Of a stretch of 64,000 nucleotides of DNA, positions 30,946 to 40,616 are shown one piece after another. The stretch is from an uncultured Roseburia sp. (lineage in GTDB: Bacteria; Bacillota; Clostridia; Lachnospirales; Lachnospiraceae). Position 1 is the stretch's first letter. The number at the start of each line of letters is the position of its first letter. The DNA is taken from the NCBI GenBank assembly GCA_910577925.1, contig CAJTOI010000003.1, positions 1 through 64,000 of the forward strand, given 5' to 3'. Made by a program: the position numbers and the translations under genes. The notes below the pieces were generated by a model. It saw nothing but the letters and a program-made list of their open reading frames with translations. It was not told the origin of the DNA and did no database searches.

Positions 30946-33297
30946 ATGTCAGAGATTCGCACGGAAGAAATGGGAACACGGAATACGGAACATATTGCGG
31001 TAAAAGAGGCGGAGGAATGCGGCGCTTCCACAGAGTTTAAGAGCCCGGAGGAATTGTTTGACGAGCTGATTGGGAGTGTGCACAGATATCATCCTTCGGC
31101 GGATACCTCTCTGATTGAGAAGGCATACCGCGTGGCGTATCAGGCGCACGAAGGACAGGTGCGCAAATCGGGAGAACCCTATATTATCCATCCGCTGTCT
31201 GTGGCGATTATCCTGGCGACCCTGGAACTAGATAAGGAAACGATTGCGGCCGGTCTTCTCCACGATGTGCTTGAGGACACCGTTATGACGGACGCACAGA
31301 TGCGACAGGAGTTCGGCGAGGAGGTAGTGCTTCTCGTCGACGGCGTGACAAAGCTGCAGCATCTGCATTTTACCGATCACACGGCGGACCCGAAGGAGCG
31401 GTCGGCGGAGCGCCTTGAGATGCAGGCGGAGAATCTGCGCAAGATGTTTCTCGCGATGGCGAAGGATATCCGTGTGATCATGATTAAGCTGGCAGACCGC
31501 CTTCACAATATGCGCACGCTCAAATATCAGTCAAAGGAAGCGCAGCTGCGCATTGCGAGGGAGACGCAGGAGATCTACTGTCCGATTGCCCAGCGGCTCG
31601 GCATCTCAAAGATCAAAATCGAACTCGACGATTTATCCCTGAAATATCTGGAGCCGGAGGCATACAATGAGCTCGGACGCCAGATTGCCCAGCGCAAGAG
31701 CGTGCGGGAGGAATATATCCAGAGCCTTGTCGAGGAAGTGCGCAGGCATATTGAGAATGCGGGAATCAAAGCGCAGATAGACGGCCGGGCGAAGCATTTT
31801 TTCAGTATTTACAAGAAAATGGTAAATCAGGACAAGACGCTTGACCAGATTTATGATTTATTTGCGATACGCATTATTGTGGATTCGATCAAGGACTGTT
31901 ATGCGGCGCTCGGCGTGATGCACGAGATGTATAAGCCGATTCCGGGGCGCATCAAAGACTATATTGCGATGCCAAAGCCCAACATGTATCAGTCGCTGCA
32001 CACGACATTGATCGGGCCGACAGGGCAGCCGTTTGAAATACAGATTCGCACCTTTGAGATGCACCGCACCGCGGAGTACGGAATTGCGGCGCACTGGAAG
32101 TACAAAGAGGCAAGCAACAGCGGCGGCGCGCCGCAGCCGATGACGGTGACGGAGGAGGAGAAGCTAAGCTGGCTGCGCCAGATTCTGGAGTGGCAGCAGG
32201 ATCTGTCGGATAACCGGGAATTTATGAGCCTGTTAAAGAGCGACCTGGATTTATACAACGACACGGTGTTCTGCTTTACGCCGACCGGGGATGTCAAGAA
32301 TCTGCCGAGCGGCTCCACGCCGATCGATTTTGCCTACTGCATTCACTCGGCGGTGGGAAACCGGATGGTCGGCGCTAAGGTGAACGGCAAGCTTGTGACG
32401 ATCGACTATGTGATTCAGAACGGAGACCGCGTTGAGGTCGTGACGTCTCAGAATTCCAAGGGGCCCAGCAGAGACTGGCTGAATATCGTTAAGAGTACCC
32501 AGGCGAAGAACAAGATCAACCAGTGGTTCCGCAGCGAGCTGAAAGAAGAGAATATTATCCGGGGAAAAGAGCTTCTGGTGAACTGTGCAAAGGCGAAGGG
32601 GATCAATTTCCCGGACATCAATAAGCCGGAATACCAGAGCAAGATTATGCGCAAATACGGATTCCATGACTGGAATTCCTGCCTTGCGACGGTGGGACAC
32701 GGCGGGCTCAAGGAGGGCCAGATCGTGAACCGCATGTACGAGGAGTATAAGAAGGACCACCTCGCGCATATCACGGATGAGGAAGTGATGCAGACCATTG
32801 CCGAGAGCAAGAGCAAAAGCACGGGGAAGCACTCAAAGAGCGGCATTATCGTCAAGGGGCTCTACGATGTGGCGGTTCATTTCTCAAAATGCTGCAGACC
32901 GGTTCCGGGGGATGAGATTGTCGGCTTTGTGACAAGGGGCCGCGGCGTGTCAATTCACCGCACCGACTGCATCAATATGATCAACCTCTCGGAGATGGAG
33001 CGGGAGCGCCTGATTGATGCAGAGTGGCAGCATGAGGGCGACAAGGAAGGCGACGGCCTTTATCTGGCCGAGATTAAGATATTCGGCAATGACCGCACCG
33101 GGCTTCTGGTGGATATCACGAAAGTCTTTACCGGGCGGGAGATTAATATCAACGGAATGAACTCAAAGACAAACAAGCAGGGAGTCGCGACGATTGACGT
33201 GGCGTTTTCCACAAAAGGGCGGGCCGAGCTGAACAGTCTGATTGACCGTCTGCGGCAGGTCGAGAGTGTGATTGATATTGAGCGGACGACAGGCTGA
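30946..33297 (+). CDS. rel: Bifunctional (p)ppGpp synthetase/hydrolase Rel
   Basis: This is a ~783-residue protein of the long RSH type. The order is an HD hydrolase domain (GLLHDVLEDTVMTD), a synthetase domain (NMYQSLHTTLIGPTG and YGIAAHWKYK), TGS domain (CFTPTGDVKNLPSGSTPIDF), the CC/zinc-finger region (VHFSKCCRPVPGDEI) and a C-terminal ACT domain. The intact HD motif and synthetase motifs predict both activities. It makes and degrades the stringent-response alarmone. Start ATG 30946 follows GGTGAGG; an upstream in-frame ATG at 30928 lies before that site. The MBL-fold gene starts 13 bp later. Confidence 0.96.
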   Translation: MSEIRTEEMGTRNTEHIAVKEAEECGASTEFKSPEELFDELIGSVHRYHPSADTSLIEKAYRVAYQAHEGQVRKSGEPYIIHPLSVAIILATLELDKETIAAGLLHDVLEDTVMTDAQMRQEFGEEVVLLVDGVTKLQHLHFTDHTADPKERSAERLEMQAENLRKMFLAMAKDIRVIMIKLADRLHNMRTLKYQSKEAQLRIARETQEIYCPIAQRLGISKIKIELDDLSLKYLEPEAYNELGRQIAQRKSVREEYIQSLVEEVRRHIENAGIKAQIDGRAKHFFSIYKKMVNQDKTLDQIYDLFAIRIIVDSIKDCYAALGVMHEMYKPIPGRIKDYIAMPKPNMYQSLHTTLIGPTGQPFEIQIRTFEMHRTAEYGIAAHWKYKEASNSGGAPQPMTVTEEEKLSWLRQILEWQQDLSDNREFMSLLKSDLDLYNDTVFCFTPTGDVKNLPSGSTPIDFAYCIHSAVGNRMVGAKVNGKLVTIDYVIQNGDRVEVVTSQNSKGPSRDWLNIVKSTQAKNKINQWFRSELKEENIIRGKELLVNCAKAKGINFPDINKPEYQSKIMRKYGFHDWNSCLATVGHGGLKEGQIVNRMYEEYKKDHLAHITDEEVMQTIAESKSKSTGKHSKSGIIVKGLYDVAVHFSKCCRPVPGDEIVGFVTRGRGVSIHRTDCINMINLSEMERERLIDAEWQHEGDKEGDGLYLAEIKIFGNDRTGLLVDITKVFTGREININGMNSKTNKQGVATIDVAFSTKGRAELNSLIDRLRQVESVIDIERTTG

Positions 33298-33310
33298 AAT
33301 GGAGGAGACT

Positions 33311-33940
33311 ATGGTTCAGATAAGAGTAGAGCAGTATGTGGTGGGGCCGGTTCAGACAAACTGCTATTTTGCAGTCAATGAGGAGACCGGGGAAGCGCTG
33401 ATCGTGGACCCGGGGGCAAGCGCGGGCAAGCTTGCGGAAATCATCGGGGAAGAAAAGTTAAAACCAGCTGCAATTTTATTGACGCATGGCCATTTTGACC
33501 ATGCCGGGGCGGCCGAGGAGCTTGCAAAACAGTTTGATATCAGCATTTATGCGCTCGAAAAAGAACAGGAAACTTTAGAAAATCCTGATTTGAATTTAAG
33601 CGGATGGGAAGGAAAAACACGCGCTTATCGTGCGAATTGCTATCTTCGGGATGAGGAGGAGCTCGACCTCGCGGGAGTTCATATCCGGGTGCTCCACACC
33701 CCGGGACATACGGTGGGAGGCTGCTGTTATTTCTTCCCCTACCAGAAACTGCTGTTTGCCGGGGATACGCTGTTTGCACAGTCGGTCGGGCGCACGGATT
33801 TTCCGCGGGGCAGTATGACGGATTTGGTGCGCTCTGTCAGAGAAAAGCTGATGACGCTGCCGGACGATGTGACGGTGTATCCGGGACATAACGAAATCAC
33901 AACGATTGGAACGGAACGGATGTACAATCCGTACTTATAA
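33311..33940 (+). CDS. MBL-fold metallo-hydrolase (glyoxalase II-like)
   Basis: This is a ~209-residue zinc hydrolase. The metal motif THGHFDHAGA is followed by the second and third ligand regions LHTPGHTVGGC and LFAGDTLF, and by VYPGHNEIT. Length and motifs match the short YcbL/GloB-like family that follows rel in many Clostridia. ATG 33311 gives a natural N-terminus (MVQIRVEQYVVGPVQTNCYF) but the GGAGGAG is only 3-5 bases away; ATG 33299 is the alternative. It lies between rel and hemZ in an apparent operon. Confidence 0.92.
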   Translation: MVQIRVEQYVVGPVQTNCYFAVNEETGEALIVDPGASAGKLAEIIGEEKLKPAAILLTHGHFDHAGAAEELAKQFDISIYALEKEQETLENPDLNLSGWEGKTRAYRANCYLRDEEELDLAGVHIRVLHTPGHTVGGCCYFFPYQKLLFAGDTLFAQSVGRTDFPRGSMTDLVRSVREKLMTLPDDVTVYPGHNEITTIGTERMYNPYL

Positions 33941-33942
33941 AA

Positions 33943-35433
33943 ATGATGATAACGGTAAAATTAAACAAACCGGAGTTTGAGTATGACATTCATTCTCTGA
34001 TCAAGGCATTTTATCCGGGGGAGACGGTCCGCGTGACGGCGGAGGAGAAAGCCTGCGGGGAACCGCTTCTGTGGGAGATGCGGATTACATATCTGCCGGA
34101 GCGCATCCGGATTATCTGGCGCGAGAGCGGGGACGGCGGCGCCGTGCTGCCGGAGTGCTCGTTTGCGGTGGATTTTTCCGACCGGGCGGACACGAAAAAC
34201 CGTCTGAAACAAAATCTGTACCAGCTTCTGGCGGGATATACGGGGCGGGAGCTTCCGTGGGGAACACTGACCGGAATCCGGCCGACTAAAATTCCGATGA
34301 AGTTTCTGGAGCAGGGCAAAAGCCGGGACGAAATCCGCCGGTATATGAAAGAGACATACGGGACTTCCGACGAGAAGACACAGCTGTCGATCGATATCGC
34401 GGAGCGGGAGCTGGAACTGCTGCGAAAAATTGACTATCAGAACGGTTACAGTCTGTACATCGGTATTCCGTTCTGTCCGACGACCTGTCTGTACTGTTCG
34501 TTTACTTCCTATCCGCTGCACGCCTGGGCGAAGCGCGTGGACGCGTATCTGGACGCGCTGGAGCGGGAGCTTGACTTTGCCGCGGTGAAATATGCGCGGA
34601 AGCATCTGAACGCGGTCTATATCGGCGGCGGTACGCCGACGACGCTGGAGCCTTATCAGCTCGACAGGCTTATCAGGAAAATTAAATGCAGTTTTGATTT
34701 GTCGGATTGTCTTGAGTTTACGGTGGAGGCCGGAAGGCCGGACAGTATCACGCGGGAAAAGCTTGCGGTGCTGCGGCGGCACGGTGTCTCGCGGATATCC
34801 GTTAATCCCCAGACAATGCGGGAGGAGACGCTCCGGGTCATCGGGCGGCATCACACGGTGCAGCAGACCATAGACAGCTTTCACATGGCCAGAGAGCTTG
34901 GATTTGACAATATAAATATGGATTTAATTATGGGACTGCCGGGGGAGACGCTTTCCGATGTGCGGGAGACGTTGGAGCGGCTGTGCGCGCTTGGCCCGGA
35001 CAATATCACGGTCCACTCGCTGGCGTTAAAGCGGGCGGCGAGACTCAATATGTTTCGGGAGGACTACAGAGATTATCAGATGGTAAACACTCAGGAGCAT
35101 ATGGATCTTGCGGCGGATTACGCCGGGAAGCTCGGGCTTTTGCCGTACTATCTCTACCGCCAGAAGAGTATGGCCGGGAATCTTGAGAACGTGGGCTATG
35201 CGCGGCCGGGGAAGGCCGGCGTATACAATATCCTGATTATGGAGGAGAAACAGGATATTGTGGCGCTTGGAGCAGGCAGTATTTCAAAACGGGTTATCTC
35301 CGACAGACAGATCAGGCGGTGTGAGAATGTGAAGGATGTTGCCCAGTACATTGCAAGAATCGGGGAGATGATTGAGAGAAAAAAACGGTTTTTATGCAGT
35401 CCGTGCAATGAGGTGTCGGGAGAAAGATTATGA
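33943..35433 (+). CDS. hemZ: HemZ-type radical SAM coproporphyrinogen dehydrogenase-like protein
   Basis: This is a 496-residue radical SAM enzyme. The [4Fe-4S] cluster motif C-x3-C-x2-C is visible in PFCPTTCLYCSF, followed by YIGGGTPTTL and the GLPGET block. The long N-terminal domain of ~165 residues before the cluster is the HemZ arrangement. Family members are annotated as oxygen-independent coproporphyrinogen III dehydrogenase, though many HemN-like proteins have other roles. No other heme genes are near. It starts 2 bp after the MBL gene and overlaps the next gene by 4 bp (ATGA). Confidence 0.9.
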   Translation: MMITVKLNKPEFEYDIHSLIKAFYPGETVRVTAEEKACGEPLLWEMRITYLPERIRIIWRESGDGGAVLPECSFAVDFSDRADTKNRLKQNLYQLLAGYTGRELPWGTLTGIRPTKIPMKFLEQGKSRDEIRRYMKETYGTSDEKTQLSIDIAERELELLRKIDYQNGYSLYIGIPFCPTTCLYCSFTSYPLHAWAKRVDAYLDALERELDFAAVKYARKHLNAVYIGGGTPTTLEPYQLDRLIRKIKCSFDLSDCLEFTVEAGRPDSITREKLAVLRRHGVSRISVNPQTMREETLRVIGRHHTVQQTIDSFHMARELGFDNINMDLIMGLPGETLSDVRETLERLCALGPDNITVHSLALKRAARLNMFREDYRDYQMVNTQEHMDLAADYAGKLGLLPYYLYRQKSMAGNLENVGYARPGKAGVYNILIMEEKQDIVALGAGSISKRVISDRQIRRCENVKDVAQYIARIGEMIERKKRFLCSPCNEVSGERL

Positions 35434-37973
35434 TTCATGTATTGTTTCGTATTGTGCAGTTAATCGGTATCATTGTCCCTTTCGCCGGATGTTTTATTCT
35501 TGGCAGAAGGGCGCAGACGCGCAGTTCTATGTACCTTTTACTGGCGAATTACGGCTGTCTGATCATTAATGGAAGTTACCTGCTGCTGCTTGGGACCAGG
35601 ACAGAGGAGGGCGCGCTGATTGCGCTGAAAATGGAATATATCGGGAATGTGACTTTTTATCTGATGTTTGGTCTGTTTCTGTGGTATTATCTGAAGTTAA
35701 AGCATTACAGGTGGACACGGATACTGCTGATCTTCTGGTGTGTGCAGGATATCGTATTTCTGGCCGCGGTCTGGATTGACAGCTTAAGGCATCTCGTTTT
35801 CGGACAGCTGGAATTCCGGCATAATGAAGCGCTTGGACTGGTGCTGACAGAGTACGTTCCCGGCACTTTATATATGGTGCGTTACTGCATGATGTGCATG
35901 ATTCTGGGCTGCGGAATGATTTACACGACAGTGCGTATATTCAGGGTACAGATTAAGTCGGAAAGAGAGCATCTTGCAATGCTGGCCGGAGCGCAGGCTG
36001 TCATTTTTGTATCGCTGGTTGTTATGCTGCTGGTTGATATTCCGTTTGATATTGTTCCGATTTTTGCGTCGCTGTCCATTCTGTCTGTTATCATTGGCGT
36101 ACAGCGCGATGACTTTTTCGGAATTATGGAATTGGGACAGAAATGGGTGTTTGAGCAGATGCAGGACGCTTTTGTCATCGTAGATGAAATGTATGGGTAT
36201 TTGGATTCCAACGCGTATGCAAAAAAAATCTTTCCGGAGTTAGATTATAAGCTCCTGAACGAAACGGTATCCGGGGATATGTACCGGCTTTTTACGAATG
36301 AGGAAAAGATACCGCAGATTCAGGGAAAGCATTACCGGAAAAAGGTAATAGAAATCCGGGAGAAAGACAAAATATCCGGTTACAGCATGTTTCTTGTGGA
36401 TGTTACGGAGCAATACGAACTGATGAAACGGGTGCAGGAAGAAAAAAAGAATGCAGATGCTGCCAGTCAGGCAAAGTCCGCATTTGTATCCAATGTATCC
36501 CATGAAATCCGCACACCGATGAATGCGATTGTGGGCATTACCCAGCTTATGCTGCGAAAAGAGCGCCCCAGGCAGGACAGGGAGTATCTGTTGAATATAC
36601 AGAACTCGGGAAATGCACTGCTTGCGATGATCAATGACCTTTTGGATCTTTCAAAGATCGAAGCGGGCAAGATGGAGCTGGTGGAGGAGGAATATGATCT
36701 GATGCCGCTGCTCGGGGATCTGGGGATGATGATCTTAAACCGCATCGGCGATAAGCCGGTAGAGTTGCTTTTTGACATTGATCCGGATATTCCGGCCCGC
36801 CTGTATGGGGATGCTCTGCGGATCCGGCAGATTATCATTAACCTCATGAATAATGCCTCCAAATTTACGGAGGAGGGCTATATACTTCTGACCGTGAAAA
36901 TCAACGGGATCGTCGGAGACGATGCGGAACTGCTTATTACGGTAAAGGATACCGGACAGGGAATCCGCAAAGAAGATATCGGTAAACTTTTCGGTTCTTT
37001 CCAGCAGGTGGATTCCAAAAGGAATCATCATAAAGAGGGGACCGGACTTGGATTATCGATTGCCAGACAGTTTGTGGAACTGATGAAGGGGGAGATCGGC
37101 GTATCCAGTGAATACGGAGCGGGCAGTGAATTTTATTTCACGATTCACCAAAAGATTATCGAGCCAAAAAGGGCGGTATGTCTTGCGGACGATTTTCAGG
37201 CGGTGGTTATCGGCAGAATAAAAAATAAGCTCGTACAGGAGACGTTAAGGGAATTGTGCCGCCGTTATCACCTGACATACACGGAGGATATCCTGTCTGC
37301 GGAAGATACCGGACGGCCGGTCTATTACCTTACGGACATATCGGAAGCGCCGGAGGACGAGGTGCTGGAGCGGTTGTCCGATTTGCACGCAGTTTGCTGC
37401 GGCGTGCAAAATCCTATGAGGGAGAACCTGTTTCCGGAGGATATGCGTGTCGTCAATAAACCGCTGTATGGCTACAATTTCTGCAACCTGATTGAGGAGC
37501 AGGATTCGGCAGAGGGGATGTGCCCGCGCGTTTTTGAGCGTGAGACGGAAGAAGTTGAGGAGCAGAATCTGGATTTTACGGTTCCGGGCGCCCGTATTCT
37601 GATTGTGGATGACAATGAGATTAACCGAATGATTGCGGAAGAAATGCTGAAACCGCTGATGATGCAGATCGAAACTGCATCGGACGGAAAGCAGGCGCTT
37701 CGGATGATTCAGGAAAAAGAATACGATCTTGTGTTTATGGATCATCTGATGCCGGTTATGGACGGTGTGGAAGCGGTAAAGGAAATCCGAAAACTCGAAG
37801 GGGAATTTTATAAAAGGCTCCCGGTTATCGCATTGACCGGCAATACGGCAAAAGAGCAGAGGGAGGAATACCTGCGCATCGGGATGAGTGATTTTTTGCC
37901 AAAACCCATTTATCTCGAAGAAATATATGGCAAAATACGGAAATGGATTCCGGATAAAGTGGAAAATTGTTGA
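35430..37973 (+). CDS. Hybrid sensor histidine kinase with 7TM sensor and receiver domain
   Basis: This is an 847-residue protein. Seven predicted helices span the first ~230 residues (7TMR-HisK-like input). A PAS-like segment follows (WVFEQMQDAFVIVDEMYGYL). The HisKA domain has His358 in NVSHEIRTPMNAI. The HATPase domain shows NNASKFTEEGYI, DTGQGI and GTGLGLSI. A degenerate region at ~575-700 leads to a receiver domain with acidic residues 727-728 (IVDDNE) and phospho-acceptor Asp771 (FMDHLMPVMDG). There is no output domain, so phosphate must pass to another protein. It overlaps hemZ by 4 bp, an unusual coupling of a sensor to a metabolic gene. Confidence 0.93.
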   Translation: MIHVLFRIVQLIGIIVPFAGCFILGRRAQTRSSMYLLLANYGCLIINGSYLLLLGTRTEEGALIALKMEYIGNVTFYLMFGLFLWYYLKLKHYRWTRILLIFWCVQDIVFLAAVWIDSLRHLVFGQLEFRHNEALGLVLTEYVPGTLYMVRYCMMCMILGCGMIYTTVRIFRVQIKSEREHLAMLAGAQAVIFVSLVVMLLVDIPFDIVPIFASLSILSVIIGVQRDDFFGIMELGQKWVFEQMQDAFVIVDEMYGYLDSNAYAKKIFPELDYKLLNETVSGDMYRLFTNEEKIPQIQGKHYRKKVIEIREKDKISGYSMFLVDVTEQYELMKRVQEEKKNADAASQAKSAFVSNVSHEIRTPMNAIVGITQLMLRKERPRQDREYLLNIQNSGNALLAMINDLLDLSKIEAGKMELVEEEYDLMPLLGDLGMMILNRIGDKPVELLFDIDPDIPARLYGDALRIRQIIINLMNNASKFTEEGYILLTVKINGIVGDDAELLITVKDTGQGIRKEDIGKLFGSFQQVDSKRNHHKEGTGLGLSIARQFVELMKGEIGVSSEYGAGSEFYFTIHQKIIEPKRAVCLADDFQAVVIGRIKNKLVQETLRELCRRYHLTYTEDILSAEDTGRPVYYLTDISEAPEDEVLERLSDLHAVCCGVQNPMRENLFPEDMRVVNKPLYGYNFCNLIEEQDSAEGMCPRVFERETEEVEEQNLDFTVPGARILIVDDNEINRMIAEEMLKPLMMQIETASDGKQALRMIQEKEYDLVFMDHLMPVMDGVEAVKEIRKLEGEFYKRLPVIALTGNTAKEQREEYLRIGMSDFLPKPIYLEEIYGKIRKWIPDKVENC

Positions 37974-38004
37974 TAAGTACGGATGGATATAACGGAGGAG
38001 TCAT

Positions 38005-39249
38005 ATGGGAAAGTTTTTCAGCGATGAAGTGGAACAGGCATTGGAGCTGATCTATTACAGACTGCGGGAGCAGAGAGGAAAAGAGGGATTTGCACTGCTC
38101 GAGCGCGCATATAAAAACGGGGATGCCGATGCGGCGTACCTTTTGTCGCGCTGCTACAGCGGCGCACAGTATGTCTGGAAGTATCACGGGTTTCCCGAGG
38201 ACGACGAAAAGGTAAGCCGGCTGATACATGAGAGCATCCGCGGCGGAAGCGCAATGGGCGTTTTGGGCGCGATGCGGTGCGGCGAGTTTGACAGTCAGGC
38301 GGAGCGGGACATGCCGTTTGAAAGTCTCAAAGAGGCATTTGACGTTATTTACGAGAAAGCGCAGGGCGGCGAGCCGTTCTGCCAGTATATGGTGGGAAAT
38401 GTGTGCTTTTGGGGAGATATCCTGGAGATCGAGCAGGAAGCGGTAGAAAAAATTTCCGGAAATAAAGCGGCGCTGCTGGAATTTATCCGGAAGGCAAATT
38501 ACGAATCCGTCGACTGGTTTGAAAAGGCGTTTGCCGCAGGTGTCTATCTGAGCGGAAATAATCTGTATCAGCTCTATGAAAACGGAAATGACGGCATCCT
38601 GCCGAAAAACCCGGGGAAGGCCGCGGAGGTTGACCGCCGCGGCGCCGAATACGGTTATCCGACCTTTCAGGCAGGGTACGGTATGAATCTGGAGGAAGCG
38701 GGAAAGCTTGAAGAAGCGGTATACTGGTGGACAAAGGCGTATGAAGGCGGACAAAAGAGCGTCTGCTTCCGCCTCGGAAAAGCGGCGCTGCAGGGCAGGG
38801 GCATGGCACAGAATGCGAGACTGGCCGAGCGGTATCTGACCGAGGGACTCAGTGAGGATGATTACGGCTGCTACAATCGTCTGGGCGAGCTGTACTTTTA
38901 CGGCGGAGACGGTGTGATGCGCAATTATGCGAGGGCCGTGGAGCTTTTTGAGGAGGCGAGACGGCGCGGCAGCTGCTGGGCAAACGATATGCATGCCGTG
39001 GCGAAGCTAAAGGGGCTTGGCTGTGTGAAAAATGCGGCGCAGGCAAAGCAGCTTCTCGAGGAAACGACCGGTGAGAGCGATATGAAAAATTACGGCCTCG
39101 GCCTTATGTATACACAGGGCCTCGGTGTTGCGCAGAATATGAAAAAAGGAGTTGCTTTTTTAGACAGAGCCTCGAATTTAGAGTGGGCACGGGAAGAACG
39201 GGCAAAATATAAAAAAGGGTTTCTCGGAAGATGGACGGTTGTCGAATAG
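38005..39249 (+). CDS. SEL1-like/tetratricopeptide repeat protein
   Basis: This is a 414-residue all-helical repeat protein without signal peptide or membrane helix. Several ~36-residue SEL1 units are readable, for instance DADAAYLLSRCYSGAQYVWK, AVYWWTKAYEGGQKSVCFRL and NYGLGLMYTQGLGVAQNMKK. Such repeats act as scaffolds for protein contacts. It follows the hybrid kinase by 31 bp with its own GGAGG, so it may belong to that signalling unit. Function is unknown. Confidence 0.85.
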   Translation: MGKFFSDEVEQALELIYYRLREQRGKEGFALLERAYKNGDADAAYLLSRCYSGAQYVWKYHGFPEDDEKVSRLIHESIRGGSAMGVLGAMRCGEFDSQAERDMPFESLKEAFDVIYEKAQGGEPFCQYMVGNVCFWGDILEIEQEAVEKISGNKAALLEFIRKANYESVDWFEKAFAAGVYLSGNNLYQLYENGNDGILPKNPGKAAEVDRRGAEYGYPTFQAGYGMNLEEAGKLEEAVYWWTKAYEGGQKSVCFRLGKAALQGRGMAQNARLAERYLTEGLSEDDYGCYNRLGELYFYGGDGVMRNYARAVELFEEARRRGSCWANDMHAVAKLKGLGCVKNAAQAKQLLEETTGESDMKNYGLGLMYTQGLGVAQNMKKGVAFLDRASNLEWAREERAKYKKGFLGRWTVVE

Positions 39250-39292
39250 GAACTGATAAAATTAAAAGAAAGTTTAATAATGGAGGAAAGAC

Positions 39293-40543
39293 ATGGCATT
39301 GAGCAAAAAGCCGGTAAACGGCATGAAGGATATTTTACCGGAGGAAATGCAGATCAGAGATTACGTGCAGCAGGTGATAAAGGAGACCTACCGCAGCTAC
39401 GGCTTTACGCCGATCGAGACGCCCTGCATGGAGAACATAGCAAACTTAAGCAGCAGACAGGGCGGCGAGAATGAAAAGCTGATTTTTAAAGTGATGAAGC
39501 GAGGGGAAAAGCTTAAGCTTGCCGAGGCGAAGCAGGAGGCGGATCTGGTGGATTTCGGGATGCGCTACGACCTCACGGTGCCGCTGGCGCGCTTTTATGC
39601 GAACAACGCCAATGACCTCCCTTCGCCGTTTAAGGCGCTGCAGATCGGGAACGTGTGGCGCGCGGACCGCCCGCAGCGCGGCAGATACCGCCAGTTTATG
39701 CAGTGCGATATTGATATTATCGGCGAGCCGGGCAACCTTGCGGAGATCGAGCTGATTCTTGCGACGACGGCGACCATCGGTCGGCTCGGCTTTAAAAATT
39801 TCGAAATCCGGATTAACGAGCGCAGGATTTTAAAAGCGATGGCGGCATACAGCGGCTTTGCCGAGGAGGAGTTTGACACTGTATTTATCATTTTGGACAA
39901 GATGGACAAAATCGGCATGGAAGGCGTGGCGGCGGAGCTTGAAAAGGAAGGCTATGCGAAGGAGTCCATAGACAAATATCTCGCGCTGTTTCGGGGAGCG
40001 GCGGAGGCGGAAAACGGTATCCGCTATCTGGCTTCGGCCCTGCAGGGATTTTTGGACGCAGACGTGGAGCAGAATCTGCTCGAGATCATCGAAAGCGTAG
40101 AAGCTGCAAAGACGGCGGATTTTAAGCTGATATTTGACCCGACGCTCGTGCGGGGGATGAGCTATTACACGGGAACGATTTTTGAGATCGCGATGCCGGA
40201 GCTTGGGGCGGCCTGCGGCGGAGGCGGGCGTTACGACGGAATGGTGGGTAAATTCACCGGAAACAATGTGCCGGCCTGCGGTTTTTCCATCGGTTTCGAG
40301 CGCATCGTGCTTCTTCTTATGGAAAGCGGGTTTGAAGTGCCGATGCAGCGGCCGAAGACGGCGTATCTGATAGAAAAAGGCTGCCCGGCGGACCGGCTGT
40401 CCGAAGTCATTGCGCGGGCGCAGGAGGAGCGCGGGGCCGGGAAACAGGTGCTTGTGGTGCGCATGAATAAGAATAAGAAGTTTCAGAAGGAAAAACTGGC
40501 AGCCGAGGGATACGGCGATATCGTGGAATTTTTTAAGGACTGA
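39293..40543 (+). CDS. hisS: Histidyl-tRNA synthetase
   Basis: This is a 416-residue class II synthetase. Motif 1 surrounds NGMKDILPEEM. Motif 2 is RYDLTVPLARFYANN with the VWRADRPQRGRYRQFMQCDI segment. The histidine-binding LVRGMSYYTGTIFEI and motif 3 PACGFSIGFERI are intact. The C-terminal anticodon domain is compact. It charges tRNA-His. GGAGG precedes ATG 39293. It ends at a terminator (40562) and is separated from aspS by a MATE gene. Confidence 0.96.
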   Translation: MALSKKPVNGMKDILPEEMQIRDYVQQVIKETYRSYGFTPIETPCMENIANLSSRQGGENEKLIFKVMKRGEKLKLAEAKQEADLVDFGMRYDLTVPLARFYANNANDLPSPFKALQIGNVWRADRPQRGRYRQFMQCDIDIIGEPGNLAEIELILATTATIGRLGFKNFEIRINERRILKAMAAYSGFAEEEFDTVFIILDKMDKIGMEGVAAELEKEGYAKESIDKYLALFRGAAEAENGIRYLASALQGFLDADVEQNLLEIIESVEAAKTADFKLIFDPTLVRGMSYYTGTIFEIAMPELGAACGGGGRYDGMVGKFTGNNVPACGFSIGFERIVLLLMESGFEVPMQRPKTAYLIEKGCPADRLSEVIARAQEERGAGKQVLVVRMNKNKKFQKEKLAAEGYGDIVEFFKD

Positions 40544-40561
40544 TTTGAGACGGCCGGAGGG

Positions 40562-40584
40562 GAGCGGCGCTGCCGCTCTTTTTT
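40562..40584 (+). terminator. Rho-independent terminator after hisS
   Basis: GAGCGGC and GCCGCTC (7 bp) with a 3-nt loop are followed by TTTTTT, 18 bp after the hisS stop codon. Confidence 0.8.
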
Positions 40585-40616
40585 GGCGCAGAATACACGG
40601 GAGAAAGGATAGCGGA

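Noticed and set aside
37825..38994. Long antisense open frame (389 codons) opposite the SEL1 protein
   Set aside because: Composition is that of a shadow frame and the SEL1 repeats on the plus strand are unmistakable.
39250..39292. T-box leader before hisS
   Set aside because: The gap to the upstream gene is 43 bp, too short for a T-box, and no antiterminator sequence is visible.
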